Shown one piece after another: positions 40,271 to 49,823 of a stretch of 64,000 nt of DNA. Made by a program: the position numbers and the translations under genes. A model generated the notes under the pieces. That model did not search any database, was not told the DNA's origin, and saw only the letters and a list, made by a program, of their open reading frames with translations. The number at the start of each line of letters is the position of its first letter. The stretch's first letter is position 1. This DNA is from Woeseia oceani (lineage in GTDB: Bacteria > Pseudomonadota > Gammaproteobacteria > Steroidobacterales > Woeseiaceae): contig NZ_CP016268.1 in the NCBI RefSeq assembly GCF_001677435.1, positions 1,973,001 to 2,037,000 of the forward strand, read 5' to 3'.

Positions 40271-41725
40271 CTAGCTTTTGTGCGGTGTTGGGTCCAGTGG
40301 TTCGACTTGCAACTCCAGTCCGTCGATGGCGCGGACTTTCAGTTTCTGATCTTTCTGGATGGCAACGTTGCTAGAGGCTTGCCAGGCTTCGCCTTCCAGC
40401 CAAACCCGACCCTGGCCGGTGAATGACTCCATTGCAACCGCAACGCTATTGAGGATGCTTTCCTCACCACTTACGGCACCGCGTTTCCGCAGTTTAACGA
40501 GGTAAGTCACCATCCAGAGCAAAAGCAAGCCAGCGATTAATCCGAATGAAATGACAAACGTGATGGAAATACCAAAACCGGGAACGCCGCTGTCGAAAGT
40601 CATGATGGCTCCAAATATGAATGCCACGATGCCGCCAAGGCCGAGTGCGCCAAAACTGGGTGCAAATGCCTCGGCCACGATCAGTACCAGCCCGACGAGA
40701 ATCAGGGCAAGACCAGCATAGTTCACCGGAATAATTTGCAGGGCGTAAGCGGCGAGCAACAGACAGACGACGCCAACAACGCCGGGCACGACAGCGCCGG
40801 GGTTCCACCCTTCGAACATCAAGCCGTAGATTCCAACTATCATGAGCAATAGCGCGACCTGTGGGTTGGCGATCGTGCCCAAAAATTTCAGACGCCAACT
40901 GGGCTCGATGTTTTCGACGACCACATCGGTGGTATCAACGGTCATGGGGTTGTTGTTGACAGTCAGCTCCATGCCATTCACTTGCTCGAGCAGCGCATCC
41001 CGGTCTTCGGCTATCAAGTCGATGACATTTTGCTCCAGCGCTTCAGTGGCTGTCAGGGTAGCTGCGTCGCGGACTGCTCTTTCCGCCCAGTCGGCGTTTC
41101 GCCCATGTGTTTCGGCGAGGCCGCGAATGTAGGCGATTGCATCGTTAAGCACCTTGCGACCCATCGCTGTATCGGGCTCGGGTTGCTCGGGTGCTTCCGC
41201 CTCGTCGCTACTGTCCGGATTTGCGGTGTCATCGTCGGGTTGTTGTTCGTCCGGGCTGTCCGTAGCGAAATCCGGTGCGGGTTTGCCAGGCGAAAATGGT
41301 GAGGTCGAATCGTCGCCCCCTAAGGAAACGGGCGTAGCCGCACCCAGGTGTGTGGTTGGCGCCATTGCCGCAATGTGGCTGGCAAGCAGGATGTAGGTGC
41401 CGGCACTGTCCGCCCGTGCGCCGCCCGGAGCAACGTAGGTTGCTACTGGCACGTCAGAGCCAAGAATTGAACGAATGATATCCCGCATGGGCTCTACGAG
41501 CCCGCCCGGTGTATCCATGCGAAGAATAACCAACTGCGCTTGTTGCTCGTTGGCCGTTTGTATGCCCGCGATGACGTACTCGGATGTTGCTACACCCAGC
41601 GGACCTTCCAGTTCCAGCTGCACGACTTTGCCTGCACCATGAGCCAAACCTAACGGCAACAGGGCAAACAGGATGGCGAGGGCTTTCGCGGGTCCCGAGC
41701 AGAGATACTGACAAATGAGCTTCAT
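40271..41725 (-). CDS. NfeD-family membrane serine protease (NfeD1b-like)
   Basis: The 484-residue protein has a signal sequence, a ClpP-like protease domain (Ser in the block APGGARADSAGTYILLAS; a Lys in AMGRKVLNDAIAYIRG could be the base), an acidic Pro/Asp/Glu-rich insertion of about 45 residues (about 130-175), about five membrane helices (about 260-400) and a C-terminal OB-fold NfeD domain (about 425-484). The ATG at 41725 has GGGAG 5 nt upstream and is preferred over the GTG at 41731. It forms an operon with the slipin gene. Confidence 0.9.
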   Translation of the reverse strand: MKLICQYLCSGPAKALAILFALLPLGLAHGAGKVVQLELEGPLGVATSEYVIAGIQTANEQQAQLVILRMDTPGGLVEPMRDIIRSILGSDVPVATYVAPGGARADSAGTYILLASHIAAMAPTTHLGAATPVSLGGDDSTSPFSPGKPAPDFATDSPDEQQPDDDTANPDSSDEAEAPEQPEPDTAMGRKVLNDAIAYIRGLAETHGRNADWAERAVRDAATLTATEALEQNVIDLIAEDRDALLEQVNGMELTVNNNPMTVDTTDVVVENIEPSWRLKFLGTIANPQVALLLMIVGIYGLMFEGWNPGAVVPGVVGVVCLLLAAYALQIIPVNYAGLALILVGLVLIVAEAFAPSFGALGLGGIVAFIFGAIMTFDSGVPGFGISITFVISFGLIAGLLLLWMVTYLVKLRKRGAVSGEESILNSVAVAMESFTGQGRVWLEGEAWQASSNVAIQKDQKLKVRAIDGLELQVEPLDPTPHKS

Positions 41726-41820
41726 GTTCACACTCCCATGATATCAGTAGCGAAGATCTCGCTGGAGATATCGTCTAAGGGCCACTTCTATGACGCTGGC
41801 ACGCGTGGCATGCTTGTCCG

Positions 41821-42312
41821 ATGTTCATACGATTCATCACAACCGGCGGCACCATCGACAAAATCTACTTCGACGCGATGAGTCGATTTGAAGTCGGTGA
41901 GACCCAAGTACACCACATTTTACAGGAAGGCCTCGTAGCCTTCGATTTCGACGTGGTCTCGTTGTTCCATAAAGACAGTCTGGAAATAACTGACGCAGAC
42001 CGCAAGGTGCTTCGGGAGTTTATCGAGAAAGATGATGCGGATCGGTACGTTATCACCCACGGGACCGACACCATGACCGAGACAGCGGCAGAGCTTGTCG
42101 GGTTTTGCGGGAAAACCATCGTGCTTACGGGCGCGTTGAGCCCGGCGCGATTTCGCAGCACCGATGCTGTGTTCAATGTGGGAATGGCTGTAGCGGCTGC
42201 ACAGGTTGCAGTGCCCGGCGTGTACCTCGCCATGAACGGACAGATTTTTCCTGCAGGCAAGGTGCGCAAGAATCGCGAAGCGAACCGTTTTGAAGCCAGT
42301 TCCGACCGTTGA
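41821..42312 (+). CDS. Single-domain asparaginase-like protein
   Basis: The 163 residues match only the N-terminal domain of L-asparaginase. The first catalytic motif is present (FITTGGTIDK, Thr8) and so is the second (THGTDTM, Thr82-Asp83), together with KTIVLTGALSPARF. Classical asparaginases are about 330 residues, with active sites formed between subunits and C-terminal domains; here the second domain is absent and the frame closes with a normal stop followed by a hairpin. It may be an established short family rather than a broken gene. Activity is uncertain. Confidence 0.8.
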   Translation: MFIRFITTGGTIDKIYFDAMSRFEVGETQVHHILQEGLVAFDFDVVSLFHKDSLEITDADRKVLREFIEKDDADRYVITHGTDTMTETAAELVGFCGKTIVLTGALSPARFRSTDAVFNVGMAVAAAQVAVPGVYLAMNGQIFPAGKVRKNREANRFEASSDR

Positions 42313-42329
42313 ATCCTGGCCAGAAACAA

Positions 42330-42355
42330 CACTGCCGGCAAAAGCCGGCAGTGTG
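42330..42355. terminator. Bidirectional hairpin between convergent genes
   Basis: ACACTGCCGGC and GCCGGCAGTGT form an 11-bp perfect stem with the loop AAAA, placed between the asparaginase-like gene (plus) and the aldehyde dehydrogenase gene (minus). It probably terminates both, though T runs are short. Confidence 0.65.
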
Positions 42356-42380
42356 TTCGATCGGTTGGCGGTGAAAAACC

Positions 42381-43901
42381 TTAGCCGAGATCGAAGTTTA
42401 TGCCCTGCGCCAACGGCAAATCGCTGCCCCAGTTTATAGTGTTGGTCTGGCGACGCATGTAGGCCTTCCATGAGTCCGACCCGGACTCGCGGCCGCCACC
42501 GGTTTCTTTCTCGCCGCCGAATGCGCCACCTATCTCTGCCCCCGAGGTGCCGATGTTGACGTTGGCGATGCCGCAATCCGAACCCAGATTGGACAGGAAG
42601 TATTCGGCATGCTGCATCTTGTCGGTAAAGATCGACGACGACAGCCCCTGGGCAACGCTGTTCTGTTTGGCAATTGCGTCGTCCAGATCAGAGGTTTCAA
42701 TCAGGTAAAGGATTGGGCCGAAGGTTTCGGTCTTGACGATATCCCATTCATTCCTGGCTACAGCAATAACCGGTTCCATGAAATTGCCGGGACCGTCAAT
42801 GCGCTTGCCGCCACAGAGAATTTCGCCACCGGCTGCTTTGACCGCTTCGATGGCTGCTTCTACACGTTCAATGGTCGATTCTTCAATAACCGGACCCATA
42901 AGTGTTTTTGGATCAAGCGGATCGCCAATGCGCACCTGCTTGTATGCCTTGACCAGACGTTCTTTCAATTCGTCCATGCGTGAAGAGTGCACGATAACCC
43001 GCCGGGTACTTGTACACCGCTGACCTGCGGTGCCCACCGCGCCGAAAACGATGCTCGGTACGGCAATATCGAGATTCGCGAATTCGTCGATAATGATCGC
43101 GTTATTGCCACCCAGTTCCAGCAGAGATTTGCCCATGCGTTGTGAAACGCGGGCACCGACTTTACAGCCCACGGCGGAAGAGCCTGTGAATGACACAAGA
43201 TCGACGCGCTTGTCATCAACAAACTGTTGCGCGAGTTCGTTGCTGCCGTCGTTAATCAGGTAAAAGATATCGGGCAGGCCGCTATCCGCCAGTGCTTCCG
43301 CCATGATTTTCTGGGTCGCGACGCCACACAAGGGTGTCTTTGGTGAGGGCTTCCAGATGTTGACGTTGCCGCAGATAGAGGCGAGGCAGGCATTCCAGGC
43401 CGCGACCGCAACGGGAAAGTTGAATGCGGTAAGAATGCCGACGATACCGAGCGGGTGCCATTGTTCGTACATGCGGTGCTGCGGCCGTTCAGAGTGCATC
43501 GTGTAACCGTAGAGCATGCGCGACTGACCAACCGCGAAATCCGCGATATCGATCATTTCCTGAACTTCGCCGTCACCTTCAGCCTTGATCTTGCCCATTT
43601 CCAGGGTGACCAGGCTGCCGAGAGCGTCTTTATTGTCGCGCAAGGCATTGCCTACGCGACGGATAGCATCGCCACGCAGGGGCGCGGGCACTTTGCGCCA
43701 TTCCAGGTAGGCCGCTCTCGCATTCGCCATAACCTGTTCGTATTCAGCAGGCGTGGTGCTGCGAACCGAGGCGATGCGCTCGCCATTCGAGGGATTGATA
43801 GAGTCGATCAGCGGTGCGGTGTCCGATTGGGTCGAACGTGAACCGGACCAGGTGCCTGCATTGATGTCTTCCAGTCCCAGTCTTTTCAGTATGTCTTTCA
43901 T
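42381..43901 (-). CDS. Aldehyde dehydrogenase, ALDH7/antiquitin type (likely piperideine-6-carboxylate dehydrogenase)
   Basis: The 506 residues carry the catalytic Cys in [16 protein letters not shown], the Glu in [12 protein letters not shown], the NAD-binding [19 protein letters not shown] and [12 protein letters not shown]. The overall pattern, including [18 protein letters not shown] and [20 protein letters not shown], resembles ALDH7A1/AmaB, which oxidises 2-aminoadipate semialdehyde in lysine degradation. No other lysine-catabolic gene is nearby, so the substrate is inferred. The ATG at 43901 is preferred; an opening to 44084 adds an unrelated N-terminus. Confidence 0.87.
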   Translation of the reverse strand: MKDILKRLGLEDINAGTWSGSRSTQSDTAPLIDSINPSNGERIASVRSTTPAEYEQVMANARAAYLEWRKVPAPLRGDAIRRVGNALRDNKDALGSLVTLEMGKIKAEGDGEVQEMIDIADFAVGQSRMLYGYTMHSERPQHRMYEQWHPLGIVGILTAFNFPVAVAAWNACLASICGNVNIWKPSPKTPLCGVATQKIMAEALADSGLPDIFYLINDGSNELAQQFVDDKRVDLVSFTGSSAVGCKVGARVSQRMGKSLLELGGNNAIIIDEFANLDIAVPSIVFGAVGTAGQRCTSTRRVIVHSSRMDELKERLVKAYKQVRIGDPLDPKTLMGPVIEESTIERVEAAIEAVKAAGGEILCGGKRIDGPGNFMEPVIAVARNEWDIVKTETFGPILYLIETSDLDDAIAKQNSVAQGLSSSIFTDKMQHAEYFLSNLGSDCGIANVNIGTSGAEIGGAFGGEKETGGGRESGSDSWKAYMRRQTNTINWGSDLPLAQGINFDLG

Positions 43902-44145
43902 GAAGATGGCCCCCTGGCCAGGCGAAAATTTAGGTGAATTTGCCGCGTAACATCTGACTGCGCCCGCAGGTGGCGCATTGTGCCAAGCTAACCGCAGGGT
44001 TTCCAGACAATCCAGCGGTGCCCCGGCCGCGCGCCGCCAGCGGGGGAGAGTCGCAGAAAGTTTTGCGGTCAGAATGCGCGACATGGCATATTCACTTGCT
44101 CTTTAGACCGTTTTTCGCCTACCCAGGCGGCCAGCAGGAGCACTC

Positions 44146-45501
44146 GTGACCCGAAATCAATCAGACTGGCATCCCGCCAGCTGGCAATCCATGCCCGCCG
44201 CGCAGCAACCGTCCTACCCTGATCAGGGGGAACTGGATCGCGCTGTGGCAGACCTCAGCCGACTGCCGCCGATCGTCACCTCGTGGGAAGTTGACGGTCT
44301 GCGCGATCACATCGCCAAAGCTCAGCGCGGCGAAGCGTTTGTCTTGCAAGGTGGCGATTGTGCGGAAAATTATTCGGATTGCACCTCGGAAAGTGTCGTT
44401 GCCAAGCTGAAAATTTTGCTGCAGATGAGCCTCGTCATGCTGTACGGGCTGAAAAAGCCGGTCGTAAGAGTAGGGCGCATGGCGGGCCAGTACGCCAAGC
44501 CACGGTCAGCCGACATGGAGACCCGGGACGGCGTGACTTTGCCAAGTTTTCGCGGTGATCTCGTGAACCGGAGCCCGTTCACGCCGGAAGACCGAATCCC
44601 CGATCCCCAGTTGATCCTGCGTGGCTACGAGCGCGCGGCGTTGACTTTGAACTTCGTGCGCTCATTGATTGATGGCGGTTTTGCCGATTTGCATCACCCC
44701 GAATACTGGGACCTCGATTGGGTCGGCCATTCCAAGACGGCCTCGCAATACCACGACATAGTGAATTCCATTTCGGATTCGCTGGATTTCATTGAAACCG
44801 TTTCGGGTCGGCCATTGCACCTGACGCAGCGCGCTGACATCTATGCCGCACACGAGGGTTTGCACCTGTTGTACGAGCAATCGCAGACCCGCTTCCTGCC
44901 GCGTCGCAAGAGCTGGTACAACCTCACCACGCATTTCCCCTGGATCGGCATGCGTACGGCAGCACTCGATGGCGCGCACATCGAGTACTTTCGCGGCATC
45001 GCCAATCCGATGGGGGTAAAGATCGGCCCGGGCATGACCCGCGAGTGGCTGCAGGATCTCATTCGTGTATTGAACCCGAACAATGAGCCGGGCCGATTGA
45101 CCTTGATTCATCGCTTTGGCGCAAAAGCGATCGAAGACGGTTTACCTGAGCTGATTCGTGCTGCCCGTGAAACGGGATCACCCGTACTGTGGGTGTGCGA
45201 CCCGATGCATGGCAACACGGAGAGTACGGCCGACGGCACCAAGACCCGGCGCTTCGACAATATAGTGGGTGAGCTGGAGTCAGCGTTCCGGATTCATGAA
45301 GAGATGGGCAGTTATCTTGGCGGTGTGCACCTTGAGCTCACCGGCGAGAATGTTACGGAGTGTACCGGCGGGGCGCGTGGTTTGAATGACGCCGATCTCG
45401 CCCGTGCATACAAGTCCACCGTTGACCCACGCCTTAACTACGAACAGGCGCTGGAAGTGGCAATGCGGATTGCCGGTATCAGCCGACATCAGCACCCCTG
45501 A
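44146..45501 (+). CDS. 3-deoxy-7-phosphoheptulonate synthase, class II
   Basis: This enzyme condenses phosphoenolpyruvate and erythrose 4-phosphate as the first step of the shikimate pathway. The 451 residues are of the class II (plant/mycobacterial) type, unrelated in sequence to AroF/G/H: WHPASWQSMPAAQQPSYPD, FVLQGGDCAENYSDC, VGRMAGQYAKPRS, KIGPGMTREWLQDL and the metal-binding WVCDPMHGNTE are all present. The start is GTG at 44146 with AGGAG 6 nt upstream. Class II enzymes are common in Pseudomonas and Xanthomonas relatives. Confidence 0.95.
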   Translation: MTRNQSDWHPASWQSMPAAQQPSYPDQGELDRAVADLSRLPPIVTSWEVDGLRDHIAKAQRGEAFVLQGGDCAENYSDCTSESVVAKLKILLQMSLVMLYGLKKPVVRVGRMAGQYAKPRSADMETRDGVTLPSFRGDLVNRSPFTPEDRIPDPQLILRGYERAALTLNFVRSLIDGGFADLHHPEYWDLDWVGHSKTASQYHDIVNSISDSLDFIETVSGRPLHLTQRADIYAAHEGLHLLYEQSQTRFLPRRKSWYNLTTHFPWIGMRTAALDGAHIEYFRGIANPMGVKIGPGMTREWLQDLIRVLNPNNEPGRLTLIHRFGAKAIEDGLPELIRAARETGSPVLWVCDPMHGNTESTADGTKTRRFDNIVGELESAFRIHEEMGSYLGGVHLELTGENVTECTGGARGLNDADLARAYKSTVDPRLNYEQALEVAMRIAGISRHQHP

Positions 45502-45516
45502 GATTCGCTGCGCATC

Positions 45517-45543
45517 ATCGCCCGGCGTGACTCGCCGGGCGAT
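45517..45543. terminator. Bidirectional hairpin between DAHP synthase and rluE
   Basis: ATCGCCCGGCG and CGCCGGGCGAT form an 11-bp perfect stem with a 5-nt loop between two convergent genes, followed by a weak CTTTC on the plus strand. It probably serves as a shared terminator. Confidence 0.65.
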
Positions 45544-45584
45544 CTTTCAGTAGACAGGCAGGGAACAACCGTAAGGTCCGGCCG

Positions 45585-46151
45585 TCAGCTGTCCAGCAAG
45601 GCCCACGCGTCGCTGTTGCTGATGGTCCGGCTTTCACCTGGCAATAGTCCGTCTATCGAAAACGGTCCAATGCGATGCCGGATCAGGCGCAAGGTGGGCA
45701 AGCCCGCGGCCGCTGTCATTCGACGCACCTGGCGATTACGTCCTTCATCGATCGCCATATCGATCCACTCGGCCGGAATCGAGCGGCGTTCCCGAATAGG
45801 TGGATCGCGTGGCCAAAGGTTTTCCGGAGCTGGGATCGCCCGTGCCAGTAAGGCTCTCGCCGTGCCGTCTTTAAGGTGCACACCGCGCTCAAGTCGGGCC
45901 AGTTGCGCCGCGTCTGGAATACCCTCAACCTGCACCCAATAGCGTTTGGGCAGTTTGCGCTTCGGTTCGGCAATCCGTGCCTGCAAGCGACCGTCATCTG
46001 TCAGCAAGAGTAAGCCTTCGCTGTCTCTGTCAAGACGGCCGGCCGGATAAACGCCGGGCAGCGTGATGAAATCGGCCAGCGTCTGTCGTTGCTCACTGTC
46101 GCGAAACTGGCTGAGCACCTGAAAAGGTTTGTTGAGCAGGACCAAAGGCAT
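45585..46151 (-). CDS. rluE: 23S rRNA pseudouridine synthase, RluE-like
   Basis: The 188-residue enzyme belongs to the RsuA family: it has the catalytic Asp block YPAGRLDRDSEGLLLLTDDG, followed by KLPKRYWVQVEG, EWIDMAIDEGRNRQVRRM and LRLIRHRIGPFSIDGLLPG. It lacks an N-terminal S4 domain, as in RluE, which modifies U2457 of 23S rRNA. In enterics rluE also lies next to icd; here the malate-synthase-like gene is between them on the other strand. Confidence 0.9.
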   Translation of the reverse strand: MPLVLLNKPFQVLSQFRDSEQRQTLADFITLPGVYPAGRLDRDSEGLLLLTDDGRLQARIAEPKRKLPKRYWVQVEGIPDAAQLARLERGVHLKDGTARALLARAIPAPENLWPRDPPIRERRSIPAEWIDMAIDEGRNRQVRRMTAAAGLPTLRLIRHRIGPFSIDGLLPGESRTISNSDAWALLDS

Positions 46152-46257
46152 CGGCGAAGTATAAGTGATTGGAAGCGTGTGTGACTCCTGATCCCTTCGC
46201 TAGCCGGGGTCGGGTATCCTGTCGCTAATTCAACGACAATACGGGTTCAACTGATTC

Positions 46258-47745
46258 ATGCACGACCAGGCCATCACCGTACGATTCCCGGCGGACGCGC
46301 CATACGCCATGCTCGCGGACCAGCGCACCCTGGCGCTGGTCGCCGAATTGCACGAACAGTTTGCACCGCGATTGCTGGATTTGATGGAGCAACGACGGCA
46401 GCGGCAGAATGCCTACGACAACGGTGATTGGCCGCACAGTATTCCGCCCGTCAGCACTGACAACTGGTTGGCCGGTGGTGCCGCCCAAGTACTGCGTGAC
46501 CGGCGCGTAGAGTGGCATTGCAGCGCGGACGACGACTCCCTGCCGGAGGCGCTTTACTCCGCCGCATCCACTGTTGTTGTCGACCTCTGCGAACTGCTCC
46601 CGGTGGACGGTGCGGCGCTGACCGCACTGGCGGCAATTCACCGTGCGCTGAAGGCGAGTGCGCAGTTGCCACGTAACGCGCTCATATTCGGGATGCGCGA
46701 GCTTTGCTGTCGCGAACCACTCATGCTTTGGAAAACAGCGCCGGCGCACGCTGCATTGGTTGATGTGGCATTTTTCCTTGGTCATAGCGCGGCCTTGCAG
46801 GATGCCATCTGTCTAAAGCTCAGCCAGCTGGAATCCGCTGCAGAAGCCGAGTTGTGGAGAGACATCCTGAAGTATCTGGAAAGCGCCGGAATTGTTGCTC
46901 CCGACCAGATCAATGCGACGCTCGCAATCGAAACAGTGCCGGCCGTATTTGCAATCGATACGCTGATGTACGCACTCAAAGATTATGTCGCAGCGCTGAC
47001 TCTCGATCACAGTAGTTGTTTCGCGAGTCTCGTGCGCGCCTTTCGCGAGTTTCCGCAGTTTGTCTTGCCGGATTTGTCGGAACTGACCGGGAGTACCCAT
47101 TTGCTGCAACGTTGGGAAATCCTGTTGGTGCAGCACGCACACCGTCGCGGCGTCCTGGCAATTGGTTCGCCGGCCCGGTGGCAGGCCCGGCATGCTGACA
47201 GGGACAATCGTTTCTTCGGCCGCCTGCGAGCCGAGAACGAGCGTCAGATCCAGGCCGGGTTCGACGGTATAGGCGTCGCTGATGAGGTTTTTGTCGCCGC
47301 TGCGCGCGAAGTGTTTGACCGGTTGATGCCGGGCCAGCACCAACTGCATCAGCTGCGTGGCGATATGCATATCGTGGGCGCGGATTTATTGCAGGTGCCG
47401 AAAGGCAAGATCACGGAATCCGGCTTGCGTGCGTGTCTTGCTGTCGCATTGCAGGGGTTGCTGGCCCTCGCAGAAGGCCGGTCTGCGCTCATTCTTGATC
47501 AGCGCCGTGAAACCCCGGCGAGTATCGAATTGGCTGCCGGGCAGTTGCGTCATTGGGTCAGCCACGCGACCGGCGTGCTGGATGACGGTCGAATCGTGGA
47601 CGAAGAGTTTTTTCAGGGGGTGCTGGAGGACGAAGCCGCCAAGCTGGATACGGTGGGCATAGACGTCGCGGAACGGGCGCAGTGTCTGTCGGACTTCGTC
47701 CTTGGCAGGACTTCCGCCGCAGGTTTATTGCCAAATTTTGCGTGA
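46258..47745 (+). CDS. Degenerate malate synthase A homologue (probable pseudoenzyme)
   Basis: The 495-residue protein aligns over its whole length with malate synthase A as I remember it. Matching blocks include the DNGDWP region near residue 54, RDRRVEW near 80, INATLAIETVPAVFAIDTLM (218-237), ALKDYVAAL, FPQFVLPDL and HRRGVLAIG. The active site is eroded: the signature containing GxWDYIF reads LDHSSCFAS, so the metal-ligand Asp is Ser253, and the catalytic Asp near the C-terminus aligns with Thr419; only Glu225 is kept. It sits just upstream of icd, at the glyoxylate-shunt branch point, on the same strand. Enzymatic activity is unlikely; a regulatory or scaffolding role is speculation. Confidence 0.8.
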   Translation: MHDQAITVRFPADAPYAMLADQRTLALVAELHEQFAPRLLDLMEQRRQRQNAYDNGDWPHSIPPVSTDNWLAGGAAQVLRDRRVEWHCSADDDSLPEALYSAASTVVVDLCELLPVDGAALTALAAIHRALKASAQLPRNALIFGMRELCCREPLMLWKTAPAHAALVDVAFFLGHSAALQDAICLKLSQLESAAEAELWRDILKYLESAGIVAPDQINATLAIETVPAVFAIDTLMYALKDYVAALTLDHSSCFASLVRAFREFPQFVLPDLSELTGSTHLLQRWEILLVQHAHRRGVLAIGSPARWQARHADRDNRFFGRLRAENERQIQAGFDGIGVADEVFVAAAREVFDRLMPGQHQLHQLRGDMHIVGADLLQVPKGKITESGLRACLAVALQGLLALAEGRSALILDQRRETPASIELAAGQLRHWVSHATGVLDDGRIVDEEFFQGVLEDEAAKLDTVGIDVAERAQCLSDFVLGRTSAAGLLPNFA

Positions 47746-47825
47746 TTTGGGGCGCGGGGCTGTGCGGCGCTGCGCGGACCGGTACAATGCGGCCACATTG
47801 ACATGGCCAGACCACGAGAATTTGT

Positions 47826-49166
47826 ATGCAATACGATCACATCAAGGTTCCCAATGACGGCAGCCAGATCACCATTAATCCTGACCATTCATTGAATGTG
47901 CCGGATTTTCCGATCATTCCTTTTATCGAGGGTGACGGAATTGGTATTGATGTCACGCCGGTCATGCTGGACGTGGTCAACGCGGCTGTTGAGCGGGCTT
48001 ATGGCAGTAAAAGGGCCGTTCGCTGGATGCAGGTATACGCTGGACAGGCCGCCGCCGATCTGTACGGCGACAATCAATACCTGCCGGAAGAAACCCTGCA
48101 CGCGTTGCGCCATTACGCGGTTTCGATCAAAGGACCGCTAACCACGCCGATTGGTGGTGGTATGCGTTCTCTGAACGTGACCATCCGGCAAACGATGGAC
48201 CTGTTTGCCTGCGTACGGCCGATACGCTATTTCCCGGGCGTATCAACGCCAATGAAAGACTCGGACCTGGTGGACATGACTGTGTTTCGCGAGAACACTG
48301 AAGACATATACGCAGGTATCGAATTCCCGGCCGGCTCACAGGAAGTGCAGAAACTGATCAAGTTCCTGCAGTCGGAACTCGGCGTAACGGAAATCCGTTT
48401 CCCGGCCAGTTCCGGTATCGGCATCAAGCCGGTTTCACGGGAAGGCTCGGAGCGCCTTGTACGCAAGGCCATTCAGTATTGTGTCGATCGCGATCTGGGT
48501 TCGGTGTCGCTGGTTCACAAAGGCAATATCATGAAGTTCACCGAAGGCGCATTCTGCCAATGGGGCTATGAAGTTGCGCGCGAAGAGTTCGGCGCGACAC
48601 CCATAGATGGCGGCACGTGGTTGACCTTCAAAAACCCGGTCACTGGACGAGACATCGTCATAAAAGACGTCATCGCGGATAACTTCCTGCAGCAAATTCT
48701 GCTTCGGCCAGAGGAATACGACGTTATTGCTACGTTGAATCTCAATGGCGATTACATATCGGACGCTTTGGCCGCGCAGGTAGGCGGCATTGGCATCGCA
48801 CCGGGCGCCAACATCGGCGAAGGTGTCGGTGTTTTTGAGGCGACGCACGGCACGGCACCGGGCTTCGCCGGCAAGAACCGGGTGAATCCAGGGTCCCTCA
48901 TACTATCGGCAGAGATGATGCTGCGTTATATGGGCTGGACGGAAGCGGCAGACCTGATCATCAAGGGTGTGGCCAACACGATTGCGAACAAGGAACTGAC
49001 CTTTGACCTTGCGCGACTGCGAGAGGCCATTCGTGCGCCCAAGCGCAAGGTTGATCCACACGACAAAAGTGAAGTTCAGGAAGAGCTGGAACAACTGATT
49101 CCGGGAGCGAAGCTATTGGGTACTCGCGGCTTTGGCCGGGCCATCATCAGCCACATGGATGACTGA
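47826..49166 (+). CDS. icd: Isocitrate dehydrogenase (Icd type, with C-terminal insertion)
   Basis: This TCA enzyme decarboxylates isocitrate to 2-oxoglutarate. The 446 residues follow E. coli Icd closely ([32 protein letters not shown] with the regulatory Ser, [32 protein letters not shown]). About 26 extra charged residues ([18 protein letters not shown] region) lie just before the C-terminal [13 protein letters not shown]. At positions equivalent to E. coli Lys344, Tyr345, Val351, Tyr391 and Arg395 I read Gly, Phe, Val, Phe, Arg, so NADP preference is likely but not certain. A TACAAT element (47783-47788) may be its -10 box. Confidence 0.95.
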   Translation: MQYDHIKVPNDGSQITINPDHSLNVPDFPIIPFIEGDGIGIDVTPVMLDVVNAAVERAYGSKRAVRWMQVYAGQAAADLYGDNQYLPEETLHALRHYAVSIKGPLTTPIGGGMRSLNVTIRQTMDLFACVRPIRYFPGVSTPMKDSDLVDMTVFRENTEDIYAGIEFPAGSQEVQKLIKFLQSELGVTEIRFPASSGIGIKPVSREGSERLVRKAIQYCVDRDLGSVSLVHKGNIMKFTEGAFCQWGYEVAREEFGATPIDGGTWLTFKNPVTGRDIVIKDVIADNFLQQILLRPEEYDVIATLNLNGDYISDALAAQVGGIGIAPGANIGEGVGVFEATHGTAPGFAGKNRVNPGSLILSAEMMLRYMGWTEAADLIIKGVANTIANKELTFDLARLREAIRAPKRKVDPHDKSEVQEELEQLIPGAKLLGTRGFGRAIISHMDD

Positions 49167-49181
49167 CTGTCGGGCAGTCCG

Positions 49182-49823
49182 GTGAAGAAGATATTCGACG
49201 CGACCTGTCGCGCCTGTCCGCGCCTGGCCGGGTTCCTCGATACGGTCAAGGGCAAGTACCCTGAGTACTACTGCCGGCCGGTGCCACCCTTTGGCGATCC
49301 GGCCGCGCGCTTTCTGGTCGTGGGTCTGGCACCCGGCATGCACGGTGCCAATGCCAGTGGCCGGCCCTTCACCGGAGATCACGCCGGCATCCTGTTATAC
49401 GAAATGCTGCATGAGTTCGGCTTCAGCAGCCACGCTGAGTCAGCTTCCGCTGATGACAGCTTAACGCTCGCGAACACGCGCGTTACAAACGCGGTCAAGT
49501 GTCTGCCGCCTGATAACAAGCCGGTGGGTGCGGAGATCAACACCTGCAACACGTTTCTGGCCAATGAGCTGAACACCCTGCCGGCCGACGCGGTGGTTTT
49601 GGCGTTGGGCGGAATTGCGCACCGGGCCATCATCAAAGCCGTCGGTTTGCGCCAGGCCGATTACAAATTCGGACATGCGAGTGAACATGCGCTGCCGAAC
49701 AAGTTCTTGTTGCTGGATTCCTATCACTGCAGTCGTTACAACACGAACACCGGTCGACTAACAACGGAAATGTTCCGTGGCATTTTCGCCAGGGTGAAGG
49801 AGCTATTGCAGGCCAAGCAGTGA
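49182..49823 (+). CDS. Uracil-DNA glycosylase, family 4/5 type (UDGb-like)
   Basis: The 213-residue protein has the glycosylase motif A GLAPGMHGANASGRPFTGD and motif B DSYHCSRYNTNTGRLT, closest to family 5 (UDGb). Cysteines in ACRACPRL-like (TCRACPRLAG), YYCRPVPP, AVKCLPP and NTCNTFL can ligate the [4Fe-4S] cluster typical of these enzymes. It removes uracil and other deaminated bases from DNA. The start is GTG at 49182, and the stop overlaps the uvrC start, pairing base excision with nucleotide excision repair. Confidence 0.87.
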   Translation: MKKIFDATCRACPRLAGFLDTVKGKYPEYYCRPVPPFGDPAARFLVVGLAPGMHGANASGRPFTGDHAGILLYEMLHEFGFSSHAESASADDSLTLANTRVTNAVKCLPPDNKPVGAEINTCNTFLANELNTLPADAVVLALGGIAHRAIIKAVGLRQADYKFGHASEHALPNKFLLLDSYHCSRYNTNTGRLTTEMFRGIFARVKELLQAKQ

